Shown: positions 43,921 through 52,553 of the stretch, in pieces
How the letters are laid out: each line of letters starts with the position of its first letter
How positions within the stretch are numbered: position 1 is the first letter of the stretch
Assembly: GCA_028868515.1 (NCBI GenBank)
Contig: JAGWUI010000005.1
Coordinates: 1-64,000, forward strand
Source: Gammaproteobacteria bacterium
GTDB lineage: Bacteria; Pseudomonadota; Gammaproteobacteria; Pseudomonadales; Moraxellaceae
DNA length: 64,000 nt
Direction of reading: 5' to 3'
The notes under the pieces: model-generated
What the model was told of the DNA's origin: nothing
The model's database searches: none
What the model saw: the letters and a program-made list of their open reading frames with translations, nothing else
Made by a program: the position numbers and the translations under genes

Positions 43921-43982
43921 ATCACTGAGCTTATCGAAGTGAGATTTTCTGTCCCCGCACATTTCGACGAGCTCAATGAGCT
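43921..43982. repeat. REP-like hairpin repeat, copy 4
   Basis: Arms ATCACTGAGCTTATCGAAGTG and CACATTTCGACGAGCTCAATG, the same family as 93-179. It lies in the gap between convergent slyD and comEA. Confidence 0.75.
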
Positions 43983-43998
43983 ATGTAGTCAATAAAAC

Positions 43999-44451
43999 CT
44001 ACAACGTCACATGCGGTCTTAACTTCTCAAGCGTTGCAGCGCCGATACCTTTCACTTGACGTAGATCATCTACGGATTGAAACCCGCCATGCTGCTGACG
44101 ATATTCAGCAATCGCACGCGCTTTAGATGGTCCAATTCCAGGCAAAGCAACCAATTCAGTTTCCGAAGCATTATTAATATTCACAGTGCCAGAAACATCT
44201 TTCTTCGAATAAACTGAGCTTTTCGTTTTTGTTGACGATGCTGTAGTAGGTACTGCCGATTGAACTGAAACGGAACCATTTGTTGCATGAGTATATGGAC
44301 CATAGCGTACAGGTGACGAGGATAGCATTGGATTATTAACAATACTTTGCTCGGCTTGAACAGAGGAAGTCCCGACTAACAAAATAAAAACTGTGCTGAA
44401 AATGATTTTTTGAACAGAAGTGAAGATCTTTACCGCGTGTTTCTTATTCAT
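43999..44451 (-). CDS. comEA: ComEA-type helix-hairpin-helix DNA-uptake protein
   Basis: The 150-residue protein has a signal peptide or anchor (residues 12-34, ending VQA), a Ser/Thr-rich linker (35-85) and a ComEA domain with two helix-hairpin-helix motifs (VNINNASETELVALPGIGPSKARAIAEYR and VDDLRQVKGIGAATLEKLR). ComEA binds transforming DNA in the periplasm and acts as a ratchet during uptake; in Acinetobacter competence is a known trait. The gene stands alone here, convergent with slyD. The linker is longer than in the shortest ComEA forms. Confidence 0.92.
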   Translation of the reverse strand: MNKKHAVKIFTSVQKIIFSTVFILLVGTSSVQAEQSIVNNPMLSSSPVRYGPYTHATNGSVSVQSAVPTTASSTKTKSSVYSKKDVSGTVNINNASETELVALPGIGPSKARAIAEYRQQHGGFQSVDDLRQVKGIGAATLEKLRPHVTL

Positions 44452-44503
44452 TATGAATCCAATTTTTTTAAATTAAAAAGCTAAAACTAGCAACCACAAA
44501 CTA

Positions 44504-44541
44504 AAGCGACTCCCCTTTTTATCAAGGAGAGTCGCTGTTTT
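44504..44541. terminator. hairpin, probable terminator of MaoC-like gene
   Basis: Long stem AGCGACTCCCCTT / AAGGAGAGTCGCT with one mismatch. T run follows on the plus strand (GTTTTT); on the minus strand, past the MaoC-like gene, only TTTAGTTTG. Placed between two minus-strand genes. Confidence 0.5.
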
Positions 44542-44566
44542 TACTTATAAAAAAGTAAGCGAGAGA

Positions 44567-45439
44567 TTAACGCGCTTCAAGCGTACCAAACAAATGTGGC
44601 TTGCCGTCTTTTACACCTGTCAGTTCAAAAGTGGTTTTTTTACCAACGGTTTGAGCTTGCAGATGTACTTTGTTTGGCAAGAATACTGGCAACTTGAATT
44701 GAACATCCAAGAAGTATGCATCTGGTAATGCGCCTAATGCCGCAACAGAACGCGCTTTTGTCCACATGCCATGCGCAATCGCACGTTTAAAACCAAATGC
44801 TTTTGCCGTCACCGCATGAATATGAATAAAGTTGAAATCACCACTGACCAATGCATAACGACGACCTAAATCTTCAGGCAAGTCAAAATCTTGATTAAGG
44901 TCACCAGCTTTAGGCTCTAAACGTGATTCTTTTTTATCACTCTTCGGAACAACACCTTCTGATTTACCGCGAGCCAGATACGTTGAGACACTTTCCCAAA
45001 CGACTTCACCACGTACTTTTGCTGTGTTGATGAATGTAAACAATTTGCCTTTTTCATGTGGTGTGATTTCACCAAAACGAACTGAAAGTGCAATCGTATC
45101 CGCAGCATTAACAGGTTTGAATTGTTCAACTGTATTACGGATATGGACAATACCTAAAATCGCAAATGGAAAATCTTCACCAACCATCAACGATAACTGT
45201 AATGGCATCGACAAAATACCTAAGTACAGCGGTGGCAAAATGTCAGAATCTGGATAGCCACAGATTTTGTTATAAGAACTGAGATGTTTACGGTCGATTT
45301 TGACTGCATCTACGCTGTATTCTGCTTGTGGCAATGTTTTAAAATGATTTTTTTTAAGTGTGCTCAAAGCAACTTTAGTAAATAAACCCAAAGGTTTTGG
45401 AATAGATTGGAACGAACGGTTTGGCATGATGATGCTCAT
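44567..45439 (-). CDS. MaoC-like dehydratase (HtdX-like)
   Basis: A 290-residue hot-dog-fold protein with a C-terminal hydratase motif: GRRYALVSGDFNFIHIHAVTAKAFGFKRAIAHGMWTKAR, in which Asp, His and the Gly-Met are typical of MaoC R-specific enoyl hydratases. The N-terminal half is a second, degenerate hot-dog domain. It resembles the mycobacterial HtdX group (3-hydroxyacyl-thioester dehydratase) and lies next to a FabG4-like reductase and a FadA2-like thiolase, the same gene set seen in Mycobacterium (htdX-fabG4-fadA2). Start could be M5 (45427) instead. Substrate probably a long or modified acyl-CoA/ACP. Confidence 0.83.
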   Translation of the reverse strand: MSIIMPNRSFQSIPKPLGLFTKVALSTLKKNHFKTLPQAEYSVDAVKIDRKHLSSYNKICGYPDSDILPPLYLGILSMPLQLSLMVGEDFPFAILGIVHIRNTVEQFKPVNAADTIALSVRFGEITPHEKGKLFTFINTAKVRGEVVWESVSTYLARGKSEGVVPKSDKKESRLEPKAGDLNQDFDLPEDLGRRYALVSGDFNFIHIHAVTAKAFGFKRAIAHGMWTKARSVAALGALPDAYFLDVQFKLPVFLPNKVHLQAQTVGKKTTFELTGVKDGKPHLFGTLEAR

Positions 45440-45556
45440 ATTATCAAGTGAAGAAGAATAAATTCAGTGCCGCTATCATATTAAAAAAAACGCCGCGCCT
45501 TTCAGGAAAAGCACGACGTATATGTAAACAATTATGCGTGTATCAAACTCAGCGCA

Positions 45557-46948
45557 TTACGCACCGAGCAAACTCTGACCACAGACGCGAACGATATTAC
45601 CATTCAAGCCACCTGATGCTGGGTTTGCAAACCAAGCAATTGCTTCTGCAACATCCACAGGTTGACCACCTTGCGCCATTGAGTTCATACGACGACCTGC
45701 TTCGCGAATTTGCAATGGAATCGCTGCGGTCATTGCAGTTTCGATGAAACCTGGTGCAACTGCGTTGATGGTGATGCCTTTTTTCAGCGTTGGCGCAACA
45801 GATTGAACCATACCGATTACACCAGCTTTGGATGCTGCGTAGTTGGTTTGACCCAAGTTACCTGCGATACCGCTGATTGAAGAAACACAGATGATACGTG
45901 CGTTATCATTAAACGCTTCGTTTTCGATCAGGTAATCATTAATACGTTCTGCGCTAGACAAGTTAATGTTAATGACGAGATTCCACATAGAATCTTTCAT
46001 GTTTGCCAACATTTTGTCGCGTGTCACGCCAGCATTGTGAACGATCACATCCAAGCCACCACGGTTTTGTGCAAACGCTGCAATTTTTTCACCAGCATCC
46101 GCAGCAGTGATGTCTTCCATCAACACGCTACCGCCGATTTCACCAGCCACACGAGCCAAATCAGCTTCTTGTTGTGGAACGTCTAAACAAATAACGTGTG
46201 CGCCATCACGTGCAAGCGTGCGAGCAATCGCTTCACCGATACCACGGCTTGCACCAGTAACCAATGCTGTTTTACCTGTTAATGGTTTTGCCCAGTTTAC
46301 AGAAACTGCTTTGCCTTTAGTCACACGAGCAACTTGACCTGATACATACGCAGATTTAGCTGACAAGAAGAAACGCAATGTAGATTCTAAGTTGCCTTCA
46401 GCACCTTTGCCGACATAAACCAATTGTGCAGCAACGCCTTTTTTGAATTCTTTACCAACAGATTTTACAAAACCTTCCAGCGCACGTTGTGCAGTTGCTT
46501 CTTTAGGGCTTGCGCAATCAGATGGTGTACGACCTACGATCACAACGCGACCAGATGCTAGAAGTTGGCGTGCGACTGGGTTGAAGAAATTATACAGTTC
46601 AACAAGTTCTTCTGAATTTTTGATGCCTGATGCATCAAATACGAATGCTTTAAAACGTGCTTCTTTGTCACCGCTATTAAATGCACGAACATTCAATCCT
46701 GACTTCGCAGCAGTTTGTTGAAGTTCTGCGTTGTTACCTGCATAAGTATCTGCATGGATACTTGCCAATGCATCACTAATTGCGCCAGTTAAAGTTGAAC
46801 CAGCAGCTGCACCAAATAATACTGCGCCATTGATCAAAGGCTTAGACGCATCAAAACGATCTAAAATCAACGGTGTTGGTAAACCAAGATTTTTAACAAC
46901 AAGTTGGCCAAATGCAGAATTTGCAAAAGATTGATAATGGTCACTCAT
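45557..46948 (-). CDS. 3-oxoacyl-ACP reductase, FabG4-like (two-domain SDR)
   Basis: The 463-residue protein has two Rossmann-like domains. Residues 1-205 form an SDR-like domain without an active-site motif. The C-terminal half is a full SDR: GKTALVTGASRGIGEAIAR for the nucleotide, HNAGVTRDKMLANM, then catalytic Ser and YxxxK in CVSSISGIAGNLGQTNYAASKAG. This two-part form matches FabG4 (Rv0242c, 454 residues) rather than the short FabG. It reduces 3-oxoacyl-CoA or -ACP with NAD(P)H. Neighbours are a MaoC-like dehydratase downstream and a divergent thiolase, completing three of the four steps of a fatty-acyl cycle. Confidence 0.92.
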   Translation of the reverse strand: MSDHYQSFANSAFGQLVVKNLGLPTPLILDRFDASKPLINGAVLFGAAAGSTLTGAISDALASIHADTYAGNNAELQQTAAKSGLNVRAFNSGDKEARFKAFVFDASGIKNSEELVELYNFFNPVARQLLASGRVVIVGRTPSDCASPKEATAQRALEGFVKSVGKEFKKGVAAQLVYVGKGAEGNLESTLRFFLSAKSAYVSGQVARVTKGKAVSVNWAKPLTGKTALVTGASRGIGEAIARTLARDGAHVICLDVPQQEADLARVAGEIGGSVLMEDITAADAGEKIAAFAQNRGGLDVIVHNAGVTRDKMLANMKDSMWNLVININLSSAERINDYLIENEAFNDNARIICVSSISGIAGNLGQTNYAASKAGVIGMVQSVAPTLKKGITINAVAPGFIETAMTAAIPLQIREAGRRMNSMAQGGQPVDVAEAIAWFANPASGGLNGNIVRVCGQSLLGA

Positions 46949-47477
46949 AGCGGCTCTCGATCAAGGCGATTAAAATTAGATTAAAGTCAAAACATCAAAA
47001 ACTTTTGGGCACATATCATGCCATAAAAAAGCTGAATAGCTGCAATTGCAAACCATTCGACAACAAGTCGTCATCAACTTCAGCATTAGCAAACAAATTC
47101 AGCAAGGCAGATATTGTATGAGCAATGCCATCAAATTAGTCAAAAATTCGTAATTAATTTTGCTTAAAAGCTATTCAGAAACGGATTCTAAAATAATATC
47201 TTTGCAACAATTAGACCATTACAATCATGTTCGACAATATGCATAACATCACAGACCATGCTTAATTTGGCTGAATTTGATCAAATTTGACCAAGTTTGA
47301 TTAGAAACTTGACAACCCTACGCCATACTAGCAAAACTATGCGCCCACAACACTTGCTCTATTCGATCAAGTCACTGGCAGCACAGCCAATTCAACTTGA
47401 TCATTTTATGTTAAAGTTAGCCACTTTTTTAAACTACGCCAATCCAATCTAGCGCCTAAAACGTATCGGAGAGAACC
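46949..47477. other. 529-nt divergent intergenic region
   Basis: Between the FabG4-like and thiolase genes. Holds a TTGACA at 47309-47314 as a candidate -35 for the thiolase (no good -10), and three spaced copies of TTTGA-type words at about 47277-47300 (TTTGATCAAATTTGACCAAGTTTGA), which could be operator sites for a fatty-acid regulator. No gene is evident. Confidence 0.45.
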
Positions 47478-49046
47478 ATGAGTCAGCCTCCTAAAACAAC
47501 ATCTACCACCAAAACTCCAGCTACTGAACAATCTGCAACCGAAGTTGCCGTTGAAGCAGCAAAAACAGCACCGACCAAAGCTCCTGCAGCACGCAAACCT
47601 GCAACGCCACGCGCGAAGCCAGCAGCCACTACAGCACAACCAAAAGCTGCAGCAACACCCGCAAAAGCAACAACATCTACTGTTAAACCAAGTACTGCGA
47701 AAGCAAGTACAGTAAAACCAAGCCCTGCAAAATCTAAGGAAACTGTTATGAGTAATACCCCTACTGTTCGCCGCGTTGCCATTTTGGGTGGAAATCGCAT
47801 TCCTTTCGCTCGTTCAAACGGCGCGTATTTCGAGGCTTCTAACAGTGACATGCTCACAGCAGCATTGAATGGTCTGATTGATCGTTTCAACCTTAAAGGT
47901 CAACGCCTTGGTGAAGTTGTTGCAGGTGCGGTTCTTAAACACAGCCGTGACTTCAACATGACTCGTGAATGTGTACTCAGCACAACATTGTCTGCACAAA
48001 CTCCAGCGACTGACTTGCAACAAGCTTGTGGCACTGGCTTACAAGCAGCATTTACTGTGGCAAACAAAATCGCTCTCGGTCAAATCGAAGTCGGTATCGC
48101 TGGTGGTGTTGATACGACTTCTGACGCACCAATTTCTTTCGGTGACGGCTTGCGTAAAGCAATGCTCGAAGCAAACATTGTTAAGAAAAACTCTGACTAC
48201 CTCAAAGTTCTGAAAAAATTAGACTTCAAAAAACTACTTGATGCACCAAAAAATGGTGAACCACGCACTGGTAAATCAATGGGTGATCACGCTGCAATCA
48301 CTGCACTTGAGTGGGGCATTACTCGCGAAGCACAAGACGAATTGACTGTTGCTAGCCATAAAAAAATGGCTGCTGCATACGATCGCGGTTTCTTCGACGA
48401 CCTCGTCACGCCATTCATGTCACTAACTCGTGATAACAACTTGCGTCCAAATAGCTCTGTTGAAAAACTTTCAACGCTGAAACCAGTTTTTGGTAAAGGC
48501 GATAACGCAACAATGACCGCTGGTAACTCAACACCACTCACAGACGGCGCATCTGTTGTATTACTTGCATCTGAAGAATGGGCTAAAGCAAACGGTCACG
48601 AAGTTCTTGCTTACTTAACTTTCTCTGAAACTGCTGCTGTAGATTTCATCGGCAAAGACAGCAATGTTAAAGAAGGCTTGCTCATGGCGCCTGCATATGC
48701 AGTTCCACGTATGCTCGCTCGTGCAGGTTTGACTCTGCAAGATTTCGATTTCTATGAAATCCACGAAGCATTTGCATCAGTTGTTCTTTCAACATTGAAA
48801 GCATGGGAAGATCCAACATTCTGTAAAGAGCGTTTGGGCTTGAGCAAACCACTAGGTTCAATCGATCGCAGCAAACTGAACGTAAACGGTTCATCACTTG
48901 CAGCAGGACATCCATTTGCGGCAACTGGTGGTCGCGTACTCGCAACTGCAGCAAAATTGTTGAATGAAAAAGGCAGCGGTCGTGCCCTCGTTTCAATCTG
49001 TGCTGCTGGCGGCCAAGGCGTTGTAGCAATCGTTGAAAAGAACTAA
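47478..49046 (+). CDS. acetyl-CoA acyltransferase (FadA2-like thiolase) with Ala/Lys/Pro-rich N-terminal tail
   Basis: Residues 91-522 are a thiolase: Cys in QQACGTGLQAAF, HEAFASVV, NVNGSSLAAGHPFAATGGR and CAAGGQG. The N-terminal 90 residues are an Ala/Lys/Thr/Pro-rich, probably disordered tail similar to AlgP- or histone H1-like repeats. Two translation starts have strong ribosome sites: ATG 47478 (GGAGAG) and ATG 47748 (AAGGA, 7 nt upstream; product MSNTPTVRRVAIL). Two protein forms may therefore be made. The enzyme condenses or cleaves acyl-CoAs in acetoacetyl or longer-chain metabolism. Divergent from the FabG4-like and MaoC-like genes, as in the mycobacterial fadA2-fabG4-htdX locus. Confidence 0.93.
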   Translation: MSQPPKTTSTTKTPATEQSATEVAVEAAKTAPTKAPAARKPATPRAKPAATTAQPKAAATPAKATTSTVKPSTAKASTVKPSPAKSKETVMSNTPTVRRVAILGGNRIPFARSNGAYFEASNSDMLTAALNGLIDRFNLKGQRLGEVVAGAVLKHSRDFNMTRECVLSTTLSAQTPATDLQQACGTGLQAAFTVANKIALGQIEVGIAGGVDTTSDAPISFGDGLRKAMLEANIVKKNSDYLKVLKKLDFKKLLDAPKNGEPRTGKSMGDHAAITALEWGITREAQDELTVASHKKMAAAYDRGFFDDLVTPFMSLTRDNNLRPNSSVEKLSTLKPVFGKGDNATMTAGNSTPLTDGASVVLLASEEWAKANGHEVLAYLTFSETAAVDFIGKDSNVKEGLLMAPAYAVPRMLARAGLTLQDFDFYEIHEAFASVVLSTLKAWEDPTFCKERLGLSKPLGSIDRSKLNVNGSSLAAGHPFAATGGRVLATAAKLLNEKGSGRALVSICAAGGQGVVAIVEKN

Positions 49047-49067
49047 TCAAGATTAGCTCTTGATGCA

Positions 49068-49097
49068 AAAATCCCCGCAATATGCGGGGATTTTTTT
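49068..49097 (+). terminator. intrinsic terminator of the thiolase gene
   Basis: Stem AAATCCCCGCA / TGCGGGGATTT with a T run, 22 nt after the stop. Confidence 0.92.
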
Positions 49098-49162
49098 ATA
49101 GCTGCTCCAATAAATACCGTATTTTTTTGAAATAATACTCTCAATAGAATCCAAAGCCATAT

Positions 49163-49221
49163 AGCTCATTGAGCCTGTCGAAATGTGCGGCGATACAAAA
49201 CCAGCTCAGAGTTCTTGCTGT
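49163..49221. repeat. REP-like repeat, copy 5 (inverted, shortened version of copy 3)
   Basis: The reverse complement reads ACACAGCAAGAACTCTGAG, then CTGGTTTTGTATCGCCGCAC, then ATTTCGACAGGCTCAATGAG, nearly the same as 38293-38361 but lacking about 13 nt (TTTGTCGAAGTGT) of the left arm. It lies in the 305-nt gap before hemP. Confidence 0.7.
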
Positions 49222-49290
49222 GTAGTAGTTAATGTTAAAAAAACTATATGATCGAATCGCGATAATTTACATCAAACACACAGATTCGGC

Positions 49291-49321
49291 TTGCACCCAC
49301 AAATGATAATAATTATCATTT
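49291..49321 (+). promoter_or_regulatory. hemP promoter overlapped by a Fur box
   Basis: TTGCAC (49291-49296), a 17-nt spacer and TATCAT (49314-49319) form the promoter. The perfect 21-nt palindrome AAATGATAAT-A-ATTATCATTT (49301-49321) is a close match to the Fur consensus and covers the spacer and -10. Iron-replete Fur should therefore block transcription of hemP. Confidence 0.85.
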
Positions 49322-49351
49322 GCAAATAATTTCTATATAGAGGAACTTGCT

Positions 49352-49513
49352 ATGAATGCTTATTTCCGTGTTTTAGGCTCAAGCCAATCAGCATTGCCTG
49401 TATTACAATCAAATAGTCTTTTTGCACTAGGACGAGAAATTCGCATTCTGCATGAAGGGGAAGAATATCGACTACGCTTAACTCGCAACAATCGATTAAT
49501 CCTCACTAAATAA
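49352..49513 (+). CDS. hemP: hemin uptake protein HemP
   Basis: A 53-residue protein whose second half reads FALGREIRILHEGEEYRLRLTRNNRLILTK, the HemP family pattern (REVVILHNGxxYRLRxTRxxKLILTK). Start ATG 49352 has AGGA about 8 nt upstream. HemP is known from hemin-uptake loci of gammaproteobacteria and is thought to assist heme uptake or expression of the receptor. A Fur box covers its promoter. Unlike the usual layout there is no TonB-dependent heme receptor after it; the next gene runs on the other strand. Confidence 0.9.
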   Translation: MNAYFRVLGSSQSALPVLQSNSLFALGREIRILHEGEEYRLRLTRNNRLILTK

Positions 49514-49559
49514 ACCACTAGTCAGGATTAATCTAAGATCAATACCCTTGAGAAACGCA

Positions 49560-50159
49560 TCAAGGTAATACTTTATGCAGCTCCAATGGACATTGTTGTC
49601 CATCTGCTGTTGCACAGAATTTAATATGAGATGGGCTAATCCATTTCACATATTCTTGCTGAACTTCACCCGTCTGATTAATTTGATTACCAGAACAGTC
49701 CATATCGTTACTATCGTATAGAATTCCTAAAGTAAGCTGTGGTGCGGTTGTCGCCATGGCTTCCATTTCAGGCAATTGATACAGATATTTCCCCCAACTC
49801 CACTCGCCTGCGCTTTTTACAATAAACTCGCCGTTTTCTTTAAAGTTGTAATATTCAATACAACTGGCATTTGGAATCGTCATGCCCCACAGCCCTGCGA
49901 TCAGCGGACGATTAACAACTTCAACTTCATTTTTAGGTGGAGTTTTGGCAAAAGGAAGGCTCGTCAAATCGGTTGTAGACGATGATGCTTGAAGCTCATC
50001 ATCCGCATGCGCTGATATATTTAGAGCTAAACTGCCGGAGGTGATCATCGCAATCAATGCAAAACGGAAACTCGTCGATGCGAATGTCAAACGATGTATC
50101 ATCAGTTGATTTATCCATAATCTATTCAAGAAATACACTCGCATGTTTTGTAACATCAC
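49560..50159 (-). CDS. secreted hypothetical protein
   Basis: The 199-residue product has a signal peptide near residues 20-52 (ALIAMITSGSLALNISAHA); a start at ATG 50102 (residue 20) would give a conventional one, though no good ribosome site marks either. The mature part has a Ser/Thr linker and then a compact domain with Trp, Tyr and four Cys (NASCIEYYNF, DMDCSG, KFCATADGQQCPLE), likely two disulfides. The LIAGLWGM segment recalls beta-barrel or lipocalin-type small proteins, but I cannot name a family. It is convergent with hemP, 46 nt between stops. Confidence 0.7.
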   Translation of the reverse strand: MMLQNMRVYFLNRLWINQLMIHRLTFASTSFRFALIAMITSGSLALNISAHADDELQASSSTTDLTSLPFAKTPPKNEVEVVNRPLIAGLWGMTIPNASCIEYYNFKENGEFIVKSAGEWSWGKYLYQLPEMEAMATTAPQLTLGILYDSNDMDCSGNQINQTGEVQQEYVKWISPSHIKFCATADGQQCPLELHKVLP

Positions 50160-50227
50160 TAATAATTTAAATTAACGTGGACTGAATGAAACACCTCGTT
50201 AATCCTGCCGCGTCACCCCCCTGCTCG

Positions 50228-51436
50228 TCAAGGTAATTTTGTAGGTGACATGTGTGTATGTTTTTGGCTTAACAACGCTTTTTGCGAAATAAATTTCACA
50301 AAAAGTAGCCCCGACAATACTACGCCTGCGGCGATCATAAAAATTGAACTTCCACCCACGATATCCCAAATTTGCCCAGCTAAGATCGAACCGATCGCAA
50401 CACCCAATCCCCATAACATACTGTATAACGCCTGCGCACGACCCTGTTGATCAGGATGAAACTCTCTAAAAATCAGCCGCATTGCAATCGATTGAAATAG
50501 CGCAAAACTCAGTGCATGAACACATTGCGCCAATACTTGAATACTCCAAATTGCTGGAAACAACCCTACCAGCATCCATCGTAAAGATGTTGCGACGATA
50601 CAGGCGATAATTAAAGATCGCTCATCAAATCTCGCCAGTAATTTGGCGCTTTGAGTAAACATCAAAACTTCTGCAAAAACACCAACAGACCAAAGCAAGC
50701 CAATACTCAGCGTGCTGTAGCCATAGCTCAACAAATAGTTGGAATAAAAACTATAAAACGGAGCATGGGAAAGCAGTAGAAAAAAATGAATACTAAAAAA
50801 CGACCAAACTGATGTTTTTTTGAGAACGGGCCATAAGGGTGAAGGCTTTGTGGTTCGTACTTTTGATTGCGGTGGCTCAGCAATCAAGAACGCATTAATC
50901 ACCGCAATCAATGCAATCAGTATCATGGCCATCGGAAGCGTCGTGATCACATTCCACTTAAACCAAACACCCAAACCCGCAACCGCAGCAATAAAGCCGA
51001 GAGATCCCCATAATCTGATAATGCCGTATTGATCACGCTGTGAACTTAGATAAAACAAAGTCACTGCTTCAAACTGTGCAAGTACGGCATTCTGAAAAAA
51101 GCTATAAAAAAATAATACCAATACGAGCCAAGACATCGTATGAGGAACAAAAAGAACAGCAACCCAAGCGATCAATTCGGCTGAGATCCCTAAACGAACC
51201 CAGCGCATGCGCAAGCCTGAACGATCTGCCAATTGCCCCCATACGTTCGGCGCAATAATGCGTGAAATCACCGTCACTGCCGCAAGCCAACCAATTTGTT
51301 CTTTATGAAAACCACGCCCTTCCAGATATAAACTCCAGTAAGGCATAAATGCGCCAACCACCGCGAAATAAAAAAAATAGAAGCCCGACAAGCGGGCTTT
51401 AGTGAACAACGTTGGAATGGACGACGAGTTGGACAT
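50228..51436 (-). CDS. MFS transporter, HcaT-like
   Basis: A 402-residue protein with 12 hydrophobic helices. The start (LSGFYFFYFAVVGAFMPYWSLYLEGRGFHKEQIGWLAAV) and the GRIIAPNVWGQLADRSG-like loop between helices 2 and 3 are typical of the HcaT/phenylpropionate-transporter type (MFS_1_like). The EFHPDQQGRAQALYSMLWGLGVAIGSILAG segment lies in the later half. Substrate unknown. Its ATG shares one base with the aroC stop (TAATG), so it is translated with aroC, although no aromatic-acid link is proven. Confidence 0.86.
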   Translation of the reverse strand: MSNSSSIPTLFTKARLSGFYFFYFAVVGAFMPYWSLYLEGRGFHKEQIGWLAAVTVISRIIAPNVWGQLADRSGLRMRWVRLGISAELIAWVAVLFVPHTMSWLVLVLFFYSFFQNAVLAQFEAVTLFYLSSQRDQYGIIRLWGSLGFIAAVAGLGVWFKWNVITTLPMAMILIALIAVINAFLIAEPPQSKVRTTKPSPLWPVLKKTSVWSFFSIHFFLLLSHAPFYSFYSNYLLSYGYSTLSIGLLWSVGVFAEVLMFTQSAKLLARFDERSLIIACIVATSLRWMLVGLFPAIWSIQVLAQCVHALSFALFQSIAMRLIFREFHPDQQGRAQALYSMLWGLGVAIGSILAGQIWDIVGGSSIFMIAAGVVLSGLLFVKFISQKALLSQKHTHMSPTKLP

Positions 51437-52527
51437 TACTTTTCAATAGCAGCCATCGGAGGAACAACATCAGCATTTTGCGCACGATGACGCAAGAAAT
51501 GATCCATCAGTACAATCGCAAGCATCGCTTCAGCAATCGGCGTTGCACGCACGCCCACACAAGGATCATGACGACCCTTTGTCACAACTTCTATTTGCTC
51601 ACCTGCTAGATTAACGCTTTGACCTGGCGTGGTAATACTTGCTGTTGGTTTCAGCGCAATCGACACGCGGATTTGCTGACCACTGGAAATTCCACCCAAG
51701 ATGCCGCCCGCATGATTCGCTTTAAAACCATTAGGGGTCATTTCATCACGAGTTTCGTGACCGAACTGACCTGCAACCGCAAAACCATCACCGATCTCAA
51801 CACCTTTCACGGCATTGATACTCATCATGGCATGTGCAATATCCGCATCTAAACGATCAAATACGGGTTCACCCCAACCCACAGGAACATTCTCAGCAAT
51901 CACTTCTAAGCGCGCACCACAACTTGTGCCCTGACGACGCAAATCAGTGACCAATGCTTCAAAGCGAGGAATCGCTTCCGCATCACCACAGAAAAACGGA
52001 TTTTGATTCACAATTGACCAATCCAAATTGTGTGCAAGCTCATTGCCAATTTGAGTCACATGACCACGGATCAAAACGCCAAACTTCTCTGCCAAATACT
52101 TCTTGGCAATCGCGCCCGCCGCAACGCGCATTGCGGTTTCACGCGCGCTCGAACGACCGCCGCCACGATAATCGCGGAAGCCATATTTCATCGTATAAGT
52201 GTAATCAGCATGACCTGGGCGGAAAGTCTCTGCAATATTGCCGTAATCTTTTGATTTTTGGTCAGTATTGGCAATGTACAAACCAATCGGCGTACCTGTG
52301 GTTTTACCTTCAAATACACCAGAAATGATTTTGACTAGATCTTCTTCTTTGCGCTGCGTCGCAAAACTTGAAGTGCCTGGTTTACGGCGATCTAAATCAA
52401 CCTGCAAATCTTCTTCACTTAACGCCATACCCGGAGGGACGCCGTCGACAATCGCCATCAAGCCCACGCCATGCGATTCACCACATGTCGTCACTCGGAA
52501 TAATTGCCCAACGCTATTGCCTGCCAT
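51436..52527 (-). CDS. aroC: chorismate synthase
   Basis: The last common enzyme of aromatic amino-acid synthesis, FMN-dependent. The 363-residue protein has [19 protein letters not shown], a [19 protein letters not shown] segment, [25 protein letters not shown] and [17 protein letters not shown], all characteristic. Length is typical. In many gammaproteobacteria prmB directly precedes aroC; here an unknown gene (52554-53108) sits between them. The MFS gene overlaps its stop. Confidence 0.98.
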   Translation of the reverse strand: MAGNSVGQLFRVTTCGESHGVGLMAIVDGVPPGMALSEEDLQVDLDRRKPGTSSFATQRKEEDLVKIISGVFEGKTTGTPIGLYIANTDQKSKDYGNIAETFRPGHADYTYTMKYGFRDYRGGGRSSARETAMRVAAGAIAKKYLAEKFGVLIRGHVTQIGNELAHNLDWSIVNQNPFFCGDAEAIPRFEALVTDLRRQGTSCGARLEVIAENVPVGWGEPVFDRLDADIAHAMMSINAVKGVEIGDGFAVAGQFGHETRDEMTPNGFKANHAGGILGGISSGQQIRVSIALKPTASITTPGQSVNLAGEQIEVVTKGRHDPCVGVRATPIAEAMLAIVLMDHFLRHRAQNADVVPPMAAIEK

Positions 52528-52553
52528 AACTTTTTACTCAATTTCATTAAACT

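Noticed and set aside
45448-45747. Plus-strand frame at the 3' end of the FabG4-like gene
   Set aside because: Overlaps the reductase in reverse; sequence has no family pattern.
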